A stretch of DNA of 32,429 bases from Chloroflexota bacterium (GCA_021795965.1 JAJYOU010000022.1:1-32429); one strand, 5' to 3'; counted from the stretch's first letter, positions 1 through 8,116 are shown. The notes: generated from the sequence alone by a model not told the origin. Numbers and translations are program-made.

Positions 1-1008
1 CGCCTGCGCCTCGCCGATGGCTGCCTTGAGCTGTTGGCGGCGCTGAGTGATCGCCAGGCTGGTGGTTTTAAGCGCCTGCTCAAAGCGCGCCCATTCCGCT
101 GCCGCGTCTTGCGCCGGCTCACGCGAAATGGCTGGCAGCTGCGCCTGGTAGCGATAGAGCGGTCCGAGGGCGATGCCTTCCGAGATGGGCACGGCTTGCA
201 GTGCGCCTGGCACGGCGGGCTGGTTTCCTTTTGGGGCGATGTTCCCCTGCGGCGCTGCGACCGGCGCGGCGGCTGGCTCGCCGAAGTTCTCCTCCACCAG
301 CGCCTTGAGTGCCTGCAGCGCAGCCTCCGCTTCAGGCCCGGAGGCGCTGACGCGGATCTGGTGTTCTTCCACCGCGCCCAGGGTGGCGACCGCGTTCAAA
401 CTGCGCGCCGAGACGGGTCCCTTGCCCTTGGTCAAATTTTCAACGCTGACTTCAGCCTTGAAGCTGGCAGCGGTTTGGACAAAGCGCGCCGCCGGGCGGG
501 CATGCAGACCGTGCAGGTTGTGGAGTGTCAGCAGGATTTGCTGCCCGGCTGCGGCAGGGCTCGGGCTGGCGGCGCCTGGCGCGGGCTGGCTGCCGGGTAA
601 TTCATCGATTTGTTCCTGCTTGGGCAGCAGGGCAAGGTTGGCTTCGCGGCAAACCGTCTCGATGTCGCTGCCCAGGCTGATTTGCACCGCGGCAGAGATG
701 CAGCCTTCCACCAGGGGGGCTGCGCAAAAACGGACGCGGGCGGCAATTTCAGGCTCCAGGAATTCGAGCGCCATCTTGGCGCTCAAAACAGCGCTGCCGA
801 GGTCCATTAAAACCAGGACGCCGTCCGGCGAATCGACCTCGCGGATGGCGTCGGTAATTTCAATTGCATCGGTGCCAAAATCCTGGCGCTCGTCGCCCAC
901 CCCGGCTGATAACGCGATCGGGATATTCGGCGCTGCCACTTGCCGCACCAGCTTGACCAGGGCAGTCGCCAGCTCCCGGCTGTGTGAGACGATCACCAGC
1001 CCGACCAT
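1..1008 (-). CDS. dhaM: PTS-type dihydroxyacetone kinase phosphoryl-transfer subunit DhaM (3' end outside window)
   Basis: This is the phosphoryl donor of the PEP-dependent dihydroxyacetone kinase: it passes phosphate from the PTS to the ADP bound in DhaL. The visible 336 codons show an N-terminal EIIA-DHA domain (residues 1-130) with the phospho-accepting His9 in VSHS. A Pro/Ala linker follows, then an HPr domain (about 157-242) with the active-site His169 in HGLHARPAA. After a second linker comes the start of an Enzyme I-like domain (from about 270, SEGIALGPLYRY). This three-part layout is that of E. coli DhaM. The reading frame is open to the window edge, so the end of the Enzyme I part is not seen. 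An in-frame stop four codons upstream fixes the ATG at 1008. The gene starts 6 bases after the SdhD-like gene, so it is the last visible gene of the glycerol operon and works with dhaK and dhaL upstream. Confidence 0.93.
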   Translation of the reverse strand, partial: MVGLVIVSHSRELATALVKLVRQVAAPNIPIALSAGVGDERQDFGTDAIEITDAIREVDSPDGVLVLMDLGSAVLSAKMALEFLEPEIAARVRFCAAPLVEGCISAAVQISLGSDIETVCREANLALLPKQEQIDELPGSQPAPGAASPSPAAAGQQILLTLHNLHGLHARPAARFVQTAASFKAEVSVENLTKGKGPVSARSLNAVATLGAVEEHQIRVSASGPEAEAALQALKALVEENFGEPAAAPVAAPQGNIAPKGNQPAVPGALQAVPISEGIALGPLYRYQAQLPAISREPAQDAAAEWARFEQALKTTSLAITQRRQQLKAAIGEAQA

Positions 1009-1014
1009 GGCGAT

Positions 1015-1425
1015 TTACGCCCCTCTCGATGCGATGGTCAGCGCCAGCCAGGTTCCATAAACAACGATCAATATTCCAGCAATCAGGAAAACCCAGTCCA
1101 GGATTTTAAGAAAATTCCGGCTTGGTTTCAAATCCAGGATGATGCCGCGCAGACCCAGCAGCGAGTGGGTCACCACCGATGCCAGGAAACCAATTTCCAT
1201 GATCGGGATGAGCGGGTTCTGATAATAGGCAACGACATCCTTATAGGTCAGCAAACCGGTCTCGCCGATGTAGTGATTGACAATAAAATGAACTGCAAGG
1301 AAGATGACCAGGAGCGGTCCGGTCACAATCTTGAGCAGCCAGAGCCAGGTATTTTCGCCGGATTTGGGAGCCGGTGCGCCGTAAGCCTCGCCTGAAACTT
1401 TTGCGGAAACGCTGGTTTGTGTCAT
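1015..1425 (-). CDS. sdhD: SDH/fumarate reductase-type membrane anchor subunit (SdhD-like)
   Basis: A 136-residue membrane protein with three hydrophobic segments (about 30-50, 75-95 and 107-130). It carries the anchor signature HSLLGLRGIILD (His87 to Arg93), and His46 and His51 lie in or near the first helix; these are candidate heme b ligands. Its size and motifs match the small cytochrome b anchor subunits of succinate:quinone oxidoreductases. It follows the SdhC-like gene by 13 bases and precedes dhaM by 6. In this operon the FAD subunit is a GlpA-like protein, so its likely role is quinone reduction with electrons from glycerol 3-phosphate. The family assignment is firm; the partner is inferred from gene order. 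Confidence 0.85.
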   Translation of the reverse strand: MTQTSVSAKVSGEAYGAPAPKSGENTWLWLLKIVTGPLLVIFLAVHFIVNHYIGETGLLTYKDVVAYYQNPLIPIMEIGFLASVVTHSLLGLRGIILDLKPSRNFLKILDWVFLIAGILIVVYGTWLALTIASRGA

Positions 1426-1438
1426 TTTGAGTTCCCTT

Positions 1439-1819
1439 TCAGGCAGTGAACATCCGGACGGTAAAGAAGAGGATGATCACCAGCGCCAGTGCCATCAGCC
1501 CGTAGAAAAGCTGTTTCTGACGGGTCACGCCGAACCCGAAGGTGGTCAGCACGATCCGGATGCCGTTCAAACCGTGCATGATCCCGGCTGCCACCACCAG
1601 CACCTCGGCACTAATTGAAATTGGATTGCGCATGAGCGCCACGAATTGATCGTAAGCCTGTGGGCCTGTTGCAAGCTGGCTCAGGATTACCAGGTGCAGG
1701 TACAGGTAAAAGGTCAGCCCGAGGGCAGTCACGCGGTTGAGAATGAAAGCCCATCCGCCGGTTTCGCGTCCAACCGGGTTGAACCACGTCCAAAACTTGT
1801 CAGGAGAGGGTTTTTCCAT
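1439..1819 (-). CDS. sdhC: SDH/fumarate reductase-type cytochrome b subunit (SdhC-like)
   Basis: A 126-residue membrane protein with three hydrophobic segments. The first contains RVTALGLTFYLYLHL with His42. The second carries HGLNGIR (His82-Arg88), the classic heme-ligand and quinone-site signature of SdhC proteins. The next gene has the same motif, so the two anchors together offer one HxxxG[IL]R per subunit plus a first-helix histidine each, compatible with a two-heme anchor. It lies 16 bases after the iron-sulfur subunit and 13 before the SdhD-like gene. It anchors the complex in the cytoplasmic membrane. Heme number cannot be settled from sequence alone. Confidence 0.87.
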   Translation of the reverse strand: MEKPSPDKFWTWFNPVGRETGGWAFILNRVTALGLTFYLYLHLVILSQLATGPQAYDQFVALMRNPISISAEVLVVAAGIMHGLNGIRIVLTTFGFGVTRQKQLFYGLMALALVIILFFTVRMFTA

Positions 1820-1835
1820 ATCTTAATTCCTCAAA

Positions 1836-2564
1836 TCATGCCTTGTGAAACAAGCGGCTGAAGCGTTCCGTGAAAACCTGGGTGCGCAGGTTCATGATGC
1901 GCCGCGCCGGGTCGACCAGGGATGGGCAGACCGCGCTGCATTCGAAGGCGCTGTGACAGCGCCAGACGCCATCCTCGGCATCCACGAGCTGGAGAAGTTC
2001 GGGGTTGCGCTTTAATCCATTTGCCTGCGCCCCCGCCAAAACAGCCGGACCGAGGTAACCGCTGGAGGTGGCAGCCGATGGGCAGGCGCTGATGCACAGT
2101 CCACACTCGATGCAGTCTGCCAGCCGGATATATTGCTGGTCAGCAGGGTCCCAGGTGCTGGCAGGCTTTTCGATCTCCGCTTCGGGCACAGGCAGCACCG
2201 AGCGGGCGCCGACTGCCTCCAGGCGGTTGTAGAGCGATCCCATATCCACCGCCAGGTCGCTGATGACCGGGAAATTGCGCAGCGGCTCCACCTTGAGCGT
2301 GCCGCCGTCCTGGCACATATCGCGGATGCTGGTGATGCAAGTCAGTTTTTCAACGTTGTTGACGCGCATGCCGCAGGCGCCGCAGGTGGAGTGGTGGCAG
2401 GCATGCCGGAAGCAAACTGTCCGATCCATGAACGCCCAAACCCGCTCGACCGCGTCCAGGACATATTCATCCGGGTCCACTTCCATTTTATACTCGTCGA
2501 AATGAGGCGTTTCGCCCTCTTTTTGGCGGGAAACCTTAAGCGTGATGTTCCATTTTTCGCTCAT
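1836..2564 (-). CDS. sdhB: SDH/fumarate reductase-type iron-sulfur subunit (SdhB-like)
   Basis: A 242-residue, full-length iron-sulfur subunit. The N-terminal plant-ferredoxin domain has the [2Fe-2S] cysteines Cys56, Cys61, Cys64 and Cys76 (HHSTCGACGMRV). The C-terminal domain has CIECGLCISACP (Cys151, 154, 157, 161) and CHSAFECSAVCP (Cys203, 209, 213), the usual ligand set for one [4Fe-4S] and one [3Fe-4S] cluster. No ligand is missing. It would pass electrons from the FAD subunit to the quinone site in the membrane anchors. It starts 9 bases after glpA, with no sdhA nearby, so GlpA is the most likely electron donor. An alternative is that an SdhA encoded elsewhere uses this module. Confidence 0.9.
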   Translation of the reverse strand: MSEKWNITLKVSRQKEGETPHFDEYKMEVDPDEYVLDAVERVWAFMDRTVCFRHACHHSTCGACGMRVNNVEKLTCITSIRDMCQDGGTLKVEPLRNFPVISDLAVDMGSLYNRLEAVGARSVLPVPEAEIEKPASTWDPADQQYIRLADCIECGLCISACPSAATSSGYLGPAVLAGAQANGLKRNPELLQLVDAEDGVWRCHSAFECSAVCPSLVDPARRIMNLRTQVFTERFSRLFHKA

Positions 2565-2573
2565 GGCAACTCC

Positions 2574-3740
2574 TTAGTTGGGCAGGGAATAGTATTGGCG
2601 ATACGAAAGGAGCAGCACATCTTTTGTCGTACAGGGGGCATTGATGCCAAGCTTCCTACAAACCACATCGGCTGTGCCTTCAGCCATGGCGCGCAGGGTG
2701 GTTGCTTTTCCACCCGTGATCGTGACCAGCCCGTCGACATTGTGTGTCTCTTTATGGTCGTAACATTTAAAAGTCCGCGCTGCGCTGCGCCCCGAGCCGC
2801 TCGAAATCAACGGGCGGGTGGCCATGTACTTTCCGCGCACCCTGGCATTGCGGATGCCCGGGATCAGCTCTGCGCCGCGCTCAAGCATCAGTTTGACATG
2901 CTCTTCGAGCACGGGCACATAATCCAGGTCATCGATTTCGAAGGAGGTCGTGCCGACGACCACCATGCGGCGCTGCGGCAGGACGATATCGCCATCGCCC
3001 GGGGTGTTGAGGCGGTTGATGGCGCGCTCCACAAAGCGCTGGTCATAAGCCACCATGACCCCCGGGCTGGGTTTGACCGGCACACTCGCGCCCGCCATCT
3101 CGGCGATTTCTCCCGCCCAGGCACCTGTGGCGTTGACCAGGATGTCGCCGCGCAGCTCATGAGTCTGGTTGGATGCCCGCTCAAGCACATTCACACCAAC
3201 CACCCCGCCCTGACCATCCAGGATCAGGGATTTGACTTCGCTGTAGGTGCGAAACTTTGCGCCGTTCTTTTTGGCAGTGGCGGCAAAGGAAAGCGCCAGC
3301 CGCAGCGGATCGAAAGTCCCATCCGGCACGAGGAAGGCTGTCAGCAGTTTCGGGTTGATATTGGGCTCCAGGCGCAAAGCCTGTGCGGGGGTGAGTTCTT
3401 CGAGCGGGATATGGCAAGCCTGGCAGCCCGCGATGAATGCATCCCGGTAAGCCAGGTCGCTCTCATTCAGGGCAATAAACAACCCGCCGTTGGGTTCAAT
3501 CACGCCCGGGACAATTTTTCGCAGGATGATATTTTCATCGATGCACTCGATGGCTGATTCCTGGTCCTTGACGGCGTAACGCCCGCCGCAGTGCAGCAAG
3601 CCGTGCGTCCGTCCAGAGGTGCCATTACAAATATCGCCGCGTTCGATCACGGTCACATCAAATCCGCGCAGCGCCAGGTCGTGGGCAGTGGCAGTGCCGG
3701 TAAAGCCCGCCCCCACGATAATCGCATGTGGTTTGCTCAT
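2574..3740 (-). CDS. glpA: Glycerol-3-phosphate dehydrogenase, short GlpA-type FAD subunit
   Basis: A 388-residue FAD enzyme that oxidises sn-glycerol 3-phosphate to dihydroxyacetone phosphate. The N-terminus has the dinucleotide fold GAGFTG (Gly10-Gly15) ending in VIERGD. It continues with the family segments SGRTHGLLHCGGRYAV, VPDGTFDPLRL, VNATGAWAG, VVGTTS and TITGGKATTLRAMAE, which match anaerobic GlpA. E. coli GlpA is about 540 residues. Here the chain stops just after CRKLGINAPCTT and lacks the C-terminal BFD-like [2Fe-2S] domain. The next gene, 9 bases on, is an SdhB-type iron-sulfur protein, followed by two anchors. The missing electron-transfer part may thus be supplied by that module. 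A GGAG site 8 bases before the ATG supports the start. Confidence 0.9.
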   Translation of the reverse strand: MSKPHAIIVGAGFTGTATAHDLALRGFDVTVIERGDICNGTSGRTHGLLHCGGRYAVKDQESAIECIDENIILRKIVPGVIEPNGGLFIALNESDLAYRDAFIAGCQACHIPLEELTPAQALRLEPNINPKLLTAFLVPDGTFDPLRLALSFAATAKKNGAKFRTYSEVKSLILDGQGGVVGVNVLERASNQTHELRGDILVNATGAWAGEIAEMAGASVPVKPSPGVMVAYDQRFVERAINRLNTPGDGDIVLPQRRMVVVGTTSFEIDDLDYVPVLEEHVKLMLERGAELIPGIRNARVRGKYMATRPLISSGSGRSAARTFKCYDHKETHNVDGLVTITGGKATTLRAMAEGTADVVCRKLGINAPCTTKDVLLLSYRQYYSLPN

Positions 3741-3787
3741 AGGGACAACTCCATACTAGAATGTGAACTGGGCTTGGTGTTGCGAAA

Positions 3788-4378
3788 TTACCCTGGCTCA
3801 GCCAGGCAGGCTGGACAACCCGTGACTTCATGAATGATTGCCTCGCTTTCGGGCGTCAGCAACTCAGCGGCACCTTGCTTGAAACCAACCCCGCCGCACC
3901 AGCAGGCGTACCAGCCAACTTTCACTTTTTCGAACAGGATGCGGGGCGCCTGGAGCGGGATGCTTTCAAGCCCCATACGCCAGCGCGCATTCGTGATCAA
4001 CTTTCGACAACCAAGCTTCTTCAATTTTTCCGCGTAAACCTTAAAATGCGTGCAGTGTCTCATCAACAAGACAGCCGTCGTCACGTCAGGTGGAAAATCC
4101 TCAACCAGCGCATCAGCCTGGAGCACGAACAGGTTTGCGGGTAGTCCGCTGCCCAGTCCCTGCCTCAAGACCTTATCGTTAATTTCGATCGCATAAATCT
4201 TTTGGGCTGCGCCAGCCATCCGGCGCGCCAGGCGCAGGTCGCCCGCGCCGATTTCCAGCACCACGTCCTGCGGCAGCAGTTCGTCGAGGACTGCCTGGTA
4301 GGTTCCAGGGTCGTACGGAGCCCATCTCAGTTCCCAATCTTCCTCAGCCGCCGCCAAAATCTGCCCTGATAATACCAT
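3788..4378 (-). CDS. Class I SAM-dependent methyltransferase, substrate unknown
   Basis: A 196-residue Rossmann-type methyltransferase. Motif I is VVLEIGAGDLRLA (about 39-51), and the acidic residue that should bind the SAM ribose lies in IYAIEIND (61-68). The rest does not point to a substrate. Two cysteine pairs near the C-terminus (Cys159/Cys161 in CWCGG, Cys188/Cys191 in CPAC) might bind a metal. The gene starts 15 bases after the small membrane protein and ends 47 bases before glpA, on the same strand, so it sits inside the glycerol operon. Known glycerol operons do not need a methyltransferase, so its role here is open. The fold is fairly sure, the function is not. Confidence 0.75.
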   Translation of the reverse strand: MVLSGQILAAAEEDWELRWAPYDPGTYQAVLDELLPQDVVLEIGAGDLRLARRMAGAAQKIYAIEINDKVLRQGLGSGLPANLFVLQADALVEDFPPDVTTAVLLMRHCTHFKVYAEKLKKLGCRKLITNARWRMGLESIPLQAPRILFEKVKVGWYACWCGGVGFKQGAAELLTPESEAIIHEVTGCPACLAEPG

Positions 4379-4393
4379 TACCTGAAAAACCAG

Positions 4394-4660
4394 TTAAGAC
4401 CGGTTGCGTTTCAAAAGTCGATTGAAAAATATCAGCCCAAAGAAGATCGCCCAGATTAACCCTGCATACAGCAGACCCCAGAGGATGCCTTCCAGCCAGC
4501 CCTTGACCGGGATGACCTGGATGGCTGTCAGCACGCCCATGACGATGCTGGTGAAGACGATGATCAGGCTGCCATTCCGCATGGAAATCCAGGGTTCAAC
4601 CGGCAACGATGGTTTTGCTTCGGACTGCTGACCATCCTGCAATTTCTTTTTCTTTGTCAT
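4394..4660 (-). CDS. Small two-helix membrane protein, unknown function
   Basis: An 88-residue protein with a lysine-rich start (MTKKKK), a short polar stretch and two hydrophobic helices (about 31-51 and 57-79), ending in a basic tail (RLLKRNRS). The frame stays open upstream into glpK, but the ATG at 4660 has a GGAG six bases before it and is the sensible start. It lies between a hairpin behind glpK and the methyltransferase gene, 15 bases from the latter. I do not recognise the family. Its place suggests co-expression with the glycerol genes. Confidence 0.6.
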   Translation of the reverse strand: MTKKKKLQDGQQSEAKPSLPVEPWISMRNGSLIIVFTSIVMGVLTAIQVIPVKGWLEGILWGLLYAGLIWAIFFGLIFFNRLLKRNRS

Positions 4661-4715
4661 GGCTTGCTCCGCCAATAATTTGTTTTTAACCAGGGCTAAA
4701 AAATTCGCACGATAA

Positions 4716-4742
4716 AGGAGGGGTGGATGAACCACCCCTCCT
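4716..4742 (-). terminator. Strong GC-rich hairpin behind glpK
   Basis: A perfect 11-bp stem (4716-4726 with 4732-4742) and a 5-base loop lie 16 bases after the glpK stop. On the minus strand it is followed by TTATCG, a poor U-tract, so it may be a partial terminator, an RNA-stabilising 3' end or an attenuator between glpK and the downstream genes. On the plus strand it is followed by GGTTTTAC. Confidence 0.55.
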
Positions 4743-4757
4743 GGTTTTACTGAAAGG

Positions 4758-6257
4758 TTATTCGACCCAATCGAAAGCGCGGGTGACAGCTTTCTTCCAG
4801 CCCTTGTATTCCTTGTCGCGCAGGGCTGCGTCCATCTTCGGGTGCCATTCCTTGTCCTTCGCCCAGTTGCTGCGCAGGTCTTCCACGTTCTTCCAGAAGC
4901 CGACAGCCAAACCGGCAGCGTAAGCCGCGCCCAGGGCAGTGGTCTCAGCCACCTGCGGGCGGACAACGGGTACGCCGAGGATATCAGATTGGAACTGCAT
5001 CAGGAGTTCATCATAGACCATGCCGCCGTCAACCTTGAGAGCGGTCAGATCCACGCCGGAATCCTTGTTCATCGCATCGAGCACTTCGCGGGTCTGGAAA
5101 GCGGTCGCTTCGAGAGCGGCGCGCGCAATGTGACCCCGGTTGATGAAGCGCGTCATGCCGACGATGACACCCCGGGCGTCGCTCTTCCAGTAGGGAGCGA
5201 AGAGACCCGAGAAAGCCGGGACGAAATAGATACCGCCATTATCGTCCACGGTGCGGGCAAGCGGTTCAATATCCGAAGATTTTTCAATCATCTTCAAGTT
5301 GTCGCGCAGCCACTGTACCAGGGCGCCGGTGATGGCGATCGAACCTTCGAGGCAGTACACGGCAGGTTCGTTGCCGATTTTGTAACCGAGGGTGGTCAGC
5401 AGACCATTCTTGGATTGGACGGGTTTGGTGCCGGTGTTGAGCAGCATGAAGCAGCCGGTGCCGTAGGTGTTCTTGGCTTCGCCCGCGCTGAAGCAGGTCT
5501 GACCGAAGAGAGCAGCCTGTTGGTCGCCCAGGTCGCCCGCGACCGGGATGCCTTCCAGTTCGCCGCCGGAAGCATAGCCGTAAACGGAGGAGGAGGGTTT
5601 GATGGTAGGCAGCATGGCGCGCGGGATGCCCATGATTTTGAGCATATCCGCATCCCAATCCAATGTTTCGAGGTTCATCAACATCGTGCGGGAGGCATTC
5701 GAGACATCTGTCACATGCACGCCGCCCTTGGGTCCGCCGGTCAGGTTCCAGATCACCCAGCTGTCGATGTTGCCGAAGAGCACTTCGCCTTTTTCAGCTT
5801 TGGCGCGGACGCCGCTCACATTGTCCAGGATCCATTTGATCTTGGGACCAGAGAAATACGTGGCAAGCGGCAGACCCACTTTTGTGCGGAAGCGATCCTG
5901 ACCGCCGTCCTTGGAAAGTTCGTTGCAAATCAGATCGGTGCGGGTATCCTGCCAGACGATGGCATTGTAGACCGGCTTGCCGGTGGCTTTATCCCAGACG
6001 ACGGTGGTTTCGCGCTGGTTGGTGACGCCGATCGCAGCGATGTCCTTGGGGGAAACGTTGCTTTTCTTCAACGCACCAGAAATGACTTCCTTCGTGCGAG
6101 TCCAGATTTCGGTTGCGTCATGTTCGACCCAACCAGCCTTGGGGAAGATTTGTTCGTGTTCTTTTTGATCAACTCCCACCACTTTGCCTTCGTGATCGAA
6201 GATCATGAAGCGAGTACTGGTGGTACCCTGATCAACTGCGGCTGAATATTTAGCCAT
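4758..6257 (-). CDS. glpK: Glycerol kinase GlpK
   Basis: A 499-residue FGGY-family kinase, full length, that phosphorylates glycerol to sn-glycerol 3-phosphate with ATP in the cytoplasm. The N-terminal phosphate loop DQGTTSTR (9-16) is intact. The expected glycerol-binding residues are present (Arg82 and Glu83 in NQRETT, Trp102, Tyr134, Asp245). Asp245 in [10 protein letters not shown] is also the expected catalytic base. YGTGCF and VDGG (ATP-binding part) are intact too. An AAGGAG site precedes the ATG by 6 bases. The enzyme sits 130 bases after dhaL and feeds the GlpA-type dehydrogenase encoded downstream. A LacI/CcpA-type operator lies immediately upstream of the ribosome binding site. This is the active counterpart of the degenerate paralogue at 9385-10890. 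Confidence 0.97.
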   Translation of the reverse strand: MAKYSAAVDQGTTSTRFMIFDHEGKVVGVDQKEHEQIFPKAGWVEHDATEIWTRTKEVISGALKKSNVSPKDIAAIGVTNQRETTVVWDKATGKPVYNAIVWQDTRTDLICNELSKDGGQDRFRTKVGLPLATYFSGPKIKWILDNVSGVRAKAEKGEVLFGNIDSWVIWNLTGGPKGGVHVTDVSNASRTMLMNLETLDWDADMLKIMGIPRAMLPTIKPSSSVYGYASGGELEGIPVAGDLGDQQAALFGQTCFSAGEAKNTYGTGCFMLLNTGTKPVQSKNGLLTTLGYKIGNEPAVYCLEGSIAITGALVQWLRDNLKMIEKSSDIEPLARTVDDNGGIYFVPAFSGLFAPYWKSDARGVIVGMTRFINRGHIARAALEATAFQTREVLDAMNKDSGVDLTALKVDGGMVYDELLMQFQSDILGVPVVRPQVAETTALGAAYAAGLAVGFWKNVEDLRSNWAKDKEWHPKMDAALRDKEYKGWKKAVTRAFDWVE

Positions 6258-6270
6258 TTTAGACTCCTTG

Positions 6271-6284
6271 TGAGAACGTTTTCA
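6271..6284. promoter_or_regulatory. cre-like / LacI-family operator in the glpK leader
   Basis: On the minus strand this reads TGAAAACGTTCTCA. It fits the cre consensus TGWAANCGNTNWCA at every position and is nearly palindromic around AACGTT. It sits directly upstream of the glpK ribosome binding site, 13 bases before the start codon, so a bound repressor could block initiation or act as a roadblock to transcripts coming from dhaL. The factor could be CcpA-like or a glycerol-specific LacI-family protein; none is encoded in the window. Confidence 0.55.
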
Positions 6285-6387
6285 GAATTGAATATCACGT
6301 GATGTGAAGCGCCTTCGCAGAACGGATCACATTTCCTGCGATCCTTGGCAATCTGGCAAAATTCACCAGAAGATTCGTCTCAACTGC

Positions 6388-7017
6388 TCATTTCCATGTA
6401 TCCGCAGCCACCCTCAACATCAGGTACGAGGAGGTTGCCCCCGGATCCTGGTGCCCGGCGCTGCGTTCGCCAAGATAACTGGCGCGTCCCTTGCGTGCAA
6501 CGAGTGGAATAGTGGCCTCCATGCCTTTTTTGGCTGCCTCGGCAGAAAGTTCAAGCGCCGTGTTGAGCGGTTGGTTCGCTTGAACCGCCTGTTTGAGTGC
6601 GGCTACGGCGGGTGTCAGCGCATCCACCATGGTTTTATCGCCCGGCTCCGCCTTGCCCCGCATGACGATGCCGTTTAGCGCTGCTTCAAGAGCCTCCGAC
6701 CAATCTGCAGGGGTCAGTTCCATCTTGCCTGCTGTTTTCATACCCGCCTGCAGGAACCAGGTCCCATACAACGGTCCGCCAGCTCCGCCCACAGTGGAAA
6801 TTAATGTCATGCCAACGCTTTTAAAAATTGTGCCGATATCCTTGTCTTCAACTTCAGGCAGTTTTTTGATCACGGCTTTAAATCCTCGATCCATGTTGGC
6901 GCCATGATCGGCATCCCCTATATCAGAATCAAGCTGGGTCAAGTAACTGCTATTTTCAGAGATCATTTCAGCGACAGCTTTAATCCAGGCTACCACATCG
7001 TCACGAGGAATTGGCAT
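6388..7017 (-). CDS. dhaL: Dihydroxyacetone kinase ADP-binding subunit DhaL
   Basis: DhaL holds an ADP that is rephosphorylated by DhaM and gives its phosphate to dihydroxyacetone on DhaK. With the start at 7017 the protein is 209 residues, the family's usual length. The magnesium-ADP motif DSDIGDADHG then has Asp30, Asp35 and Asp37 at the same numbers as in E. coli DhaL. The glycine-rich segment TVGGAGGPLYGT and the C-terminal GERSAGHQDPGATSS are also present. A GGAG lies six bases before this ATG, whereas the ATG 12 bases further upstream would overlap that site. It lies 55 bases after dhaK, with a hairpin between them. Confidence 0.95.
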   Translation of the reverse strand: MPIPRDDVVAWIKAVAEMISENSSYLTQLDSDIGDADHGANMDRGFKAVIKKLPEVEDKDIGTIFKSVGMTLISTVGGAGGPLYGTWFLQAGMKTAGKMELTPADWSEALEAALNGIVMRGKAEPGDKTMVDALTPAVAALKQAVQANQPLNTALELSAEAAKKGMEATIPLVARKGRASYLGERSAGHQDPGATSSYLMLRVAADTWK

Positions 7018-7036
7018 ATTCCACTCCATTGCACGA

Positions 7037-7063
7037 GCCAGGGCGGCGAAGAACCGCCCTGGC
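7037..7063 (-). other. Stem-loop between dhaK and dhaL
   Basis: A perfect 10-bp GC-rich stem (7037-7046 with 7054-7063) and a 7-base loop fill the short gap between dhaK and dhaL. No U-tract follows on the minus strand, so a full terminator is unlikely. An RNA-processing or stability element that tunes the DhaK:DhaL ratio would fit. Confidence 0.5.
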
Positions 7064-7072
7064 GATTATTGG

Positions 7073-8074
7073 TCAGATCCCCCAGCGTAAACCAGGTGTC
7101 TTGACCGGGGCATCCCACAACTTGAGCATATCTGCATCCATTTTGAGCAGCGTAATGGATGTTCCAGCCATTTCAAGGCTGGTCATGTACGGACCGACTA
7201 AATTACGAACCACTTTCAGCCCGTGTTTGCTGGCAATTTCGTACGCCTTGCGGTAGACGATGTAAAGCTCGATCAGGGGAGTTCCACCCAGACCGTTGAC
7301 AAACATCAGCACTTCATCGCCGGCTTTGTACGGAATGTCACTGATGATCGGCTCCATCAGCATCTCGGTGATCTCGTCTGCGCTTTTGAGCGGCATGCGA
7401 GTCCGGCCAGGTTCGCCATGGATACCGATCCCAATTTCCATCTGGTCTTCGGGCAAATCAAAGGTGGGTTTCCCGGCATGCGGGACGGTGCAGGAAGTGA
7501 GTGCCATGCCCATTGAGCGACCAAAATTCTTCGCCTTGCGGCAGACATCCGCCACTTCTTTGAGCGAGCGTTTCTGTTCGGCAGCGGCACCGCATAATTT
7601 TTCCGCCAGGACAGTCACGCCCACACCGCGCCTTCCAGCGGTCCAGGTGCTATTCTTTACCGCCACATCGTCGTCGGTCACCACAGATTCAACTTCGATC
7701 CCTTCGGCGCGAGCCAATTCAGCAGCCATGTCGAAGTTCATAATATCGCCAGTGTAGTTCTTGACGATATGCAGAACACCAACACCGCCGTTGACCGCCT
7801 TGGTCGCTTCCAGCATCTGGTCGGGCGTGGGTGAAGTAAAAACAGCACCCGGGCAGGCGGCGTCAAGCATTCCCATCCCCACAAAGCCGCCGTGCATGGG
7901 CTCATGCCCGGAACCACCGCCAGAGATGACCCCAACTTTCCCCTTGATGGGTCCATCAGCTCGAACGATGAAATCAGGAGCATAGTGAACTTTTACGAGG
8001 TTGGCATGGGCAAGAGCGATTCCCTCCAGCTCCTCGCGTACCACGTCTTCAGGTTTGTTAATCAGTTTTTTCAT
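7073..8074 (-). CDS. dhaK: Dihydroxyacetone kinase substrate-binding subunit DhaK
   Basis: A 333-residue DhaK that binds dihydroxyacetone covalently and receives phosphate from DhaL, giving dihydroxyacetone phosphate. The substrate-site segments are intact: GGGSGHEP (His57), KNYTGD (Asp110) and GIGIHGEPG, where His219 is the expected hemiaminal-forming residue. The length equals that of PTS-dependent DhaK, and dhaL and dhaM are separate genes in the same operon, so this is the PTS-driven rather than the ATP-driven kinase. It begins 42 bases after glpF. Its ribosome binding site (GGAGG) lies inside a potential hairpin at 8075-8099. Confidence 0.96.
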   Translation of the reverse strand: MKKLINKPEDVVREELEGIALAHANLVKVHYAPDFIVRADGPIKGKVGVISGGGSGHEPMHGGFVGMGMLDAACPGAVFTSPTPDQMLEATKAVNGGVGVLHIVKNYTGDIMNFDMAAELARAEGIEVESVVTDDDVAVKNSTWTAGRRGVGVTVLAEKLCGAAAEQKRSLKEVADVCRKAKNFGRSMGMALTSCTVPHAGKPTFDLPEDQMEIGIGIHGEPGRTRMPLKSADEITEMLMEPIISDIPYKAGDEVLMFVNGLGGTPLIELYIVYRKAYEIASKHGLKVVRNLVGPYMTSLEMAGTSITLLKMDADMLKLWDAPVKTPGLRWGI

Positions 8075-8099
8075 TTGGATTACCTCCGTTGGTATCCAA
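8075..8099 (-). promoter_or_regulatory. Possible SD-sequestering hairpin before dhaK
   Basis: On the minus strand the bases just before the dhaK ATG form an imperfect 9-bp stem: TTGGATACC pairs with GGTAATCCAA with one bulged base. The GGAGG ribosome binding site lies partly in the loop and partly in the 3' arm. This could reduce dhaK translation unless ribosomes arrive from glpF or a factor opens it. There is no experimental support. Confidence 0.4.
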
Positions 8100-8116
8100 A
8101 AGTCATGCCGGTCGAA

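Noticed and set aside
1015-2564. A normal succinate dehydrogenase operon
   Set aside because: No SdhA or FrdA is present in the window, and the FAD subunit next to it has GlpA motifs, so plain SDH is the weaker reading.
2133-3557. Long open frame on the plus strand opposite sdhB and glpA
   Set aside because: It is the mirror of two clear genes on the minus strand, has no family features and no ribosome binding site.
4842-6245. Long open frame on the plus strand opposite glpK
   Set aside because: It lies wholly within glpK and reads as antisense His/Gly/Asp-rich sequence without motifs.
6287-6331. A CRP-type site in the dhaL-glpK gap (TGTGA and TCACA halves)
   Set aside because: The halves are much further apart than the six bases a CRP site needs.
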